Part shown: one piece after another, positions 5,301 through 5,382 of the stretch | How the letters are laid out: every line of letters starts with the position of its first letter | Position numbering within the stretch: the first letter of the stretch is position 1 | Made by a program: the position numbers and the translations under genes | The notes under the pieces: model-generated | What the model was told of the DNA's origin: nothing | Databases searched by the model: none | Seen by the model: the letters and a program-made list of their open reading frames with translations, nothing else | From: Nitrospira sp. | GTDB lineage: Bacteria > Nitrospirota > Nitrospiria > Nitrospirales > Nitrospiraceae | NCBI GenBank assembly: GCA_015904045.1 | Contig: JABMDG010000413.1 | Span: 1 to 5,382, forward strand | Reading direction: 5' to 3' | DNA: 5,382 bases

Positions 5301-5382
5301 ATGGGCGGCCATAGTCACTGGGCAACGATTAAACGCCATAAGTCGGCGCAAGATGCCAAGCGCGGCAAGATCTTCACCCGCA
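5301..5382 (+). CDS. yebC: YebC/PmpR-family protein, N-terminal fragment (3' end outside the window)
   Basis: Only 27 codons plus one base are visible. The reading [18 protein letters not shown], continuing AKRGKIFTR, closely matches the highly conserved YebC N-terminus (MAGHSKWANIK...[13 protein letters not shown]). YebC proteins are cytoplasmic. They were long annotated as DNA-binding transcriptional regulators and more recently linked to ribosome function at difficult sequences such as proline stretches. The full protein is usually about 240-250 residues. The gene starts after a strong Shine-Dalgarno and a structured leader. In many genomes yebC precedes ruvC/ruvA; whether that holds here lies outside the window. 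Confidence 0.9.
   Translation, partial: MGGHSHWATIKRHKSAQDAKRGKIFTR

Overview
This window is part of a bacterial chromosome with compact gene spacing and fairly GC-rich coding sequence. All convincing genes are on the + strand. A split CysD/CysN ATP sulfurylase, an Mrp/NBP35-type ATPase, a protein with PCP_red domains in an apparently non-photosynthetic context, and YebC together recall Nitrospira-like bacteria (Nitrospirota). That placement is an inference from gene content and remembered protein resemblance, not from a search.

Positions 1-2458 are a sulfate-activation unit: the 3' part of cysD, then a cysN/C fusion three bases downstream. Together they would adenylylate sulfate to APS, with the CysN GTPase driving the reaction. 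The fusion's C-terminal APS-kinase-like domain keeps its P-loop but lacks several substrate-site motifs. The CysD carries a four-cysteine pattern (CC and CxxC) that recalls the iron-sulfur site of APS reductases.

Positions 2459-2647 are a non-coding gap. It holds a candidate promoter and a perfect 7-bp inverted repeat just before the next gene. Positions 2648-4319 form a second unit: an Mrp/NBP35-like ATPase, a small zinc-ribbon-like ORF, and a protein made of two tandem PCP_red domains. The last two overlap in different frames and may be one frameshifted gene of about 241 residues. The unit ends at a strong hairpin (4351-4376).

Positions 4404-5159 encode a histidine-rich multi-pass membrane protein of unknown function, starting only 27 bases after that hairpin. 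Positions 5160-5300 are the leader of yebC, with a consensus -35 box, a repeated 9-mer and an imperfect 12-bp hairpin that reaches into the Shine-Dalgarno sequence. The N-terminal 27 codons of yebC run off the right edge. No RNA genes, CRISPR arrays or mobile elements were seen.
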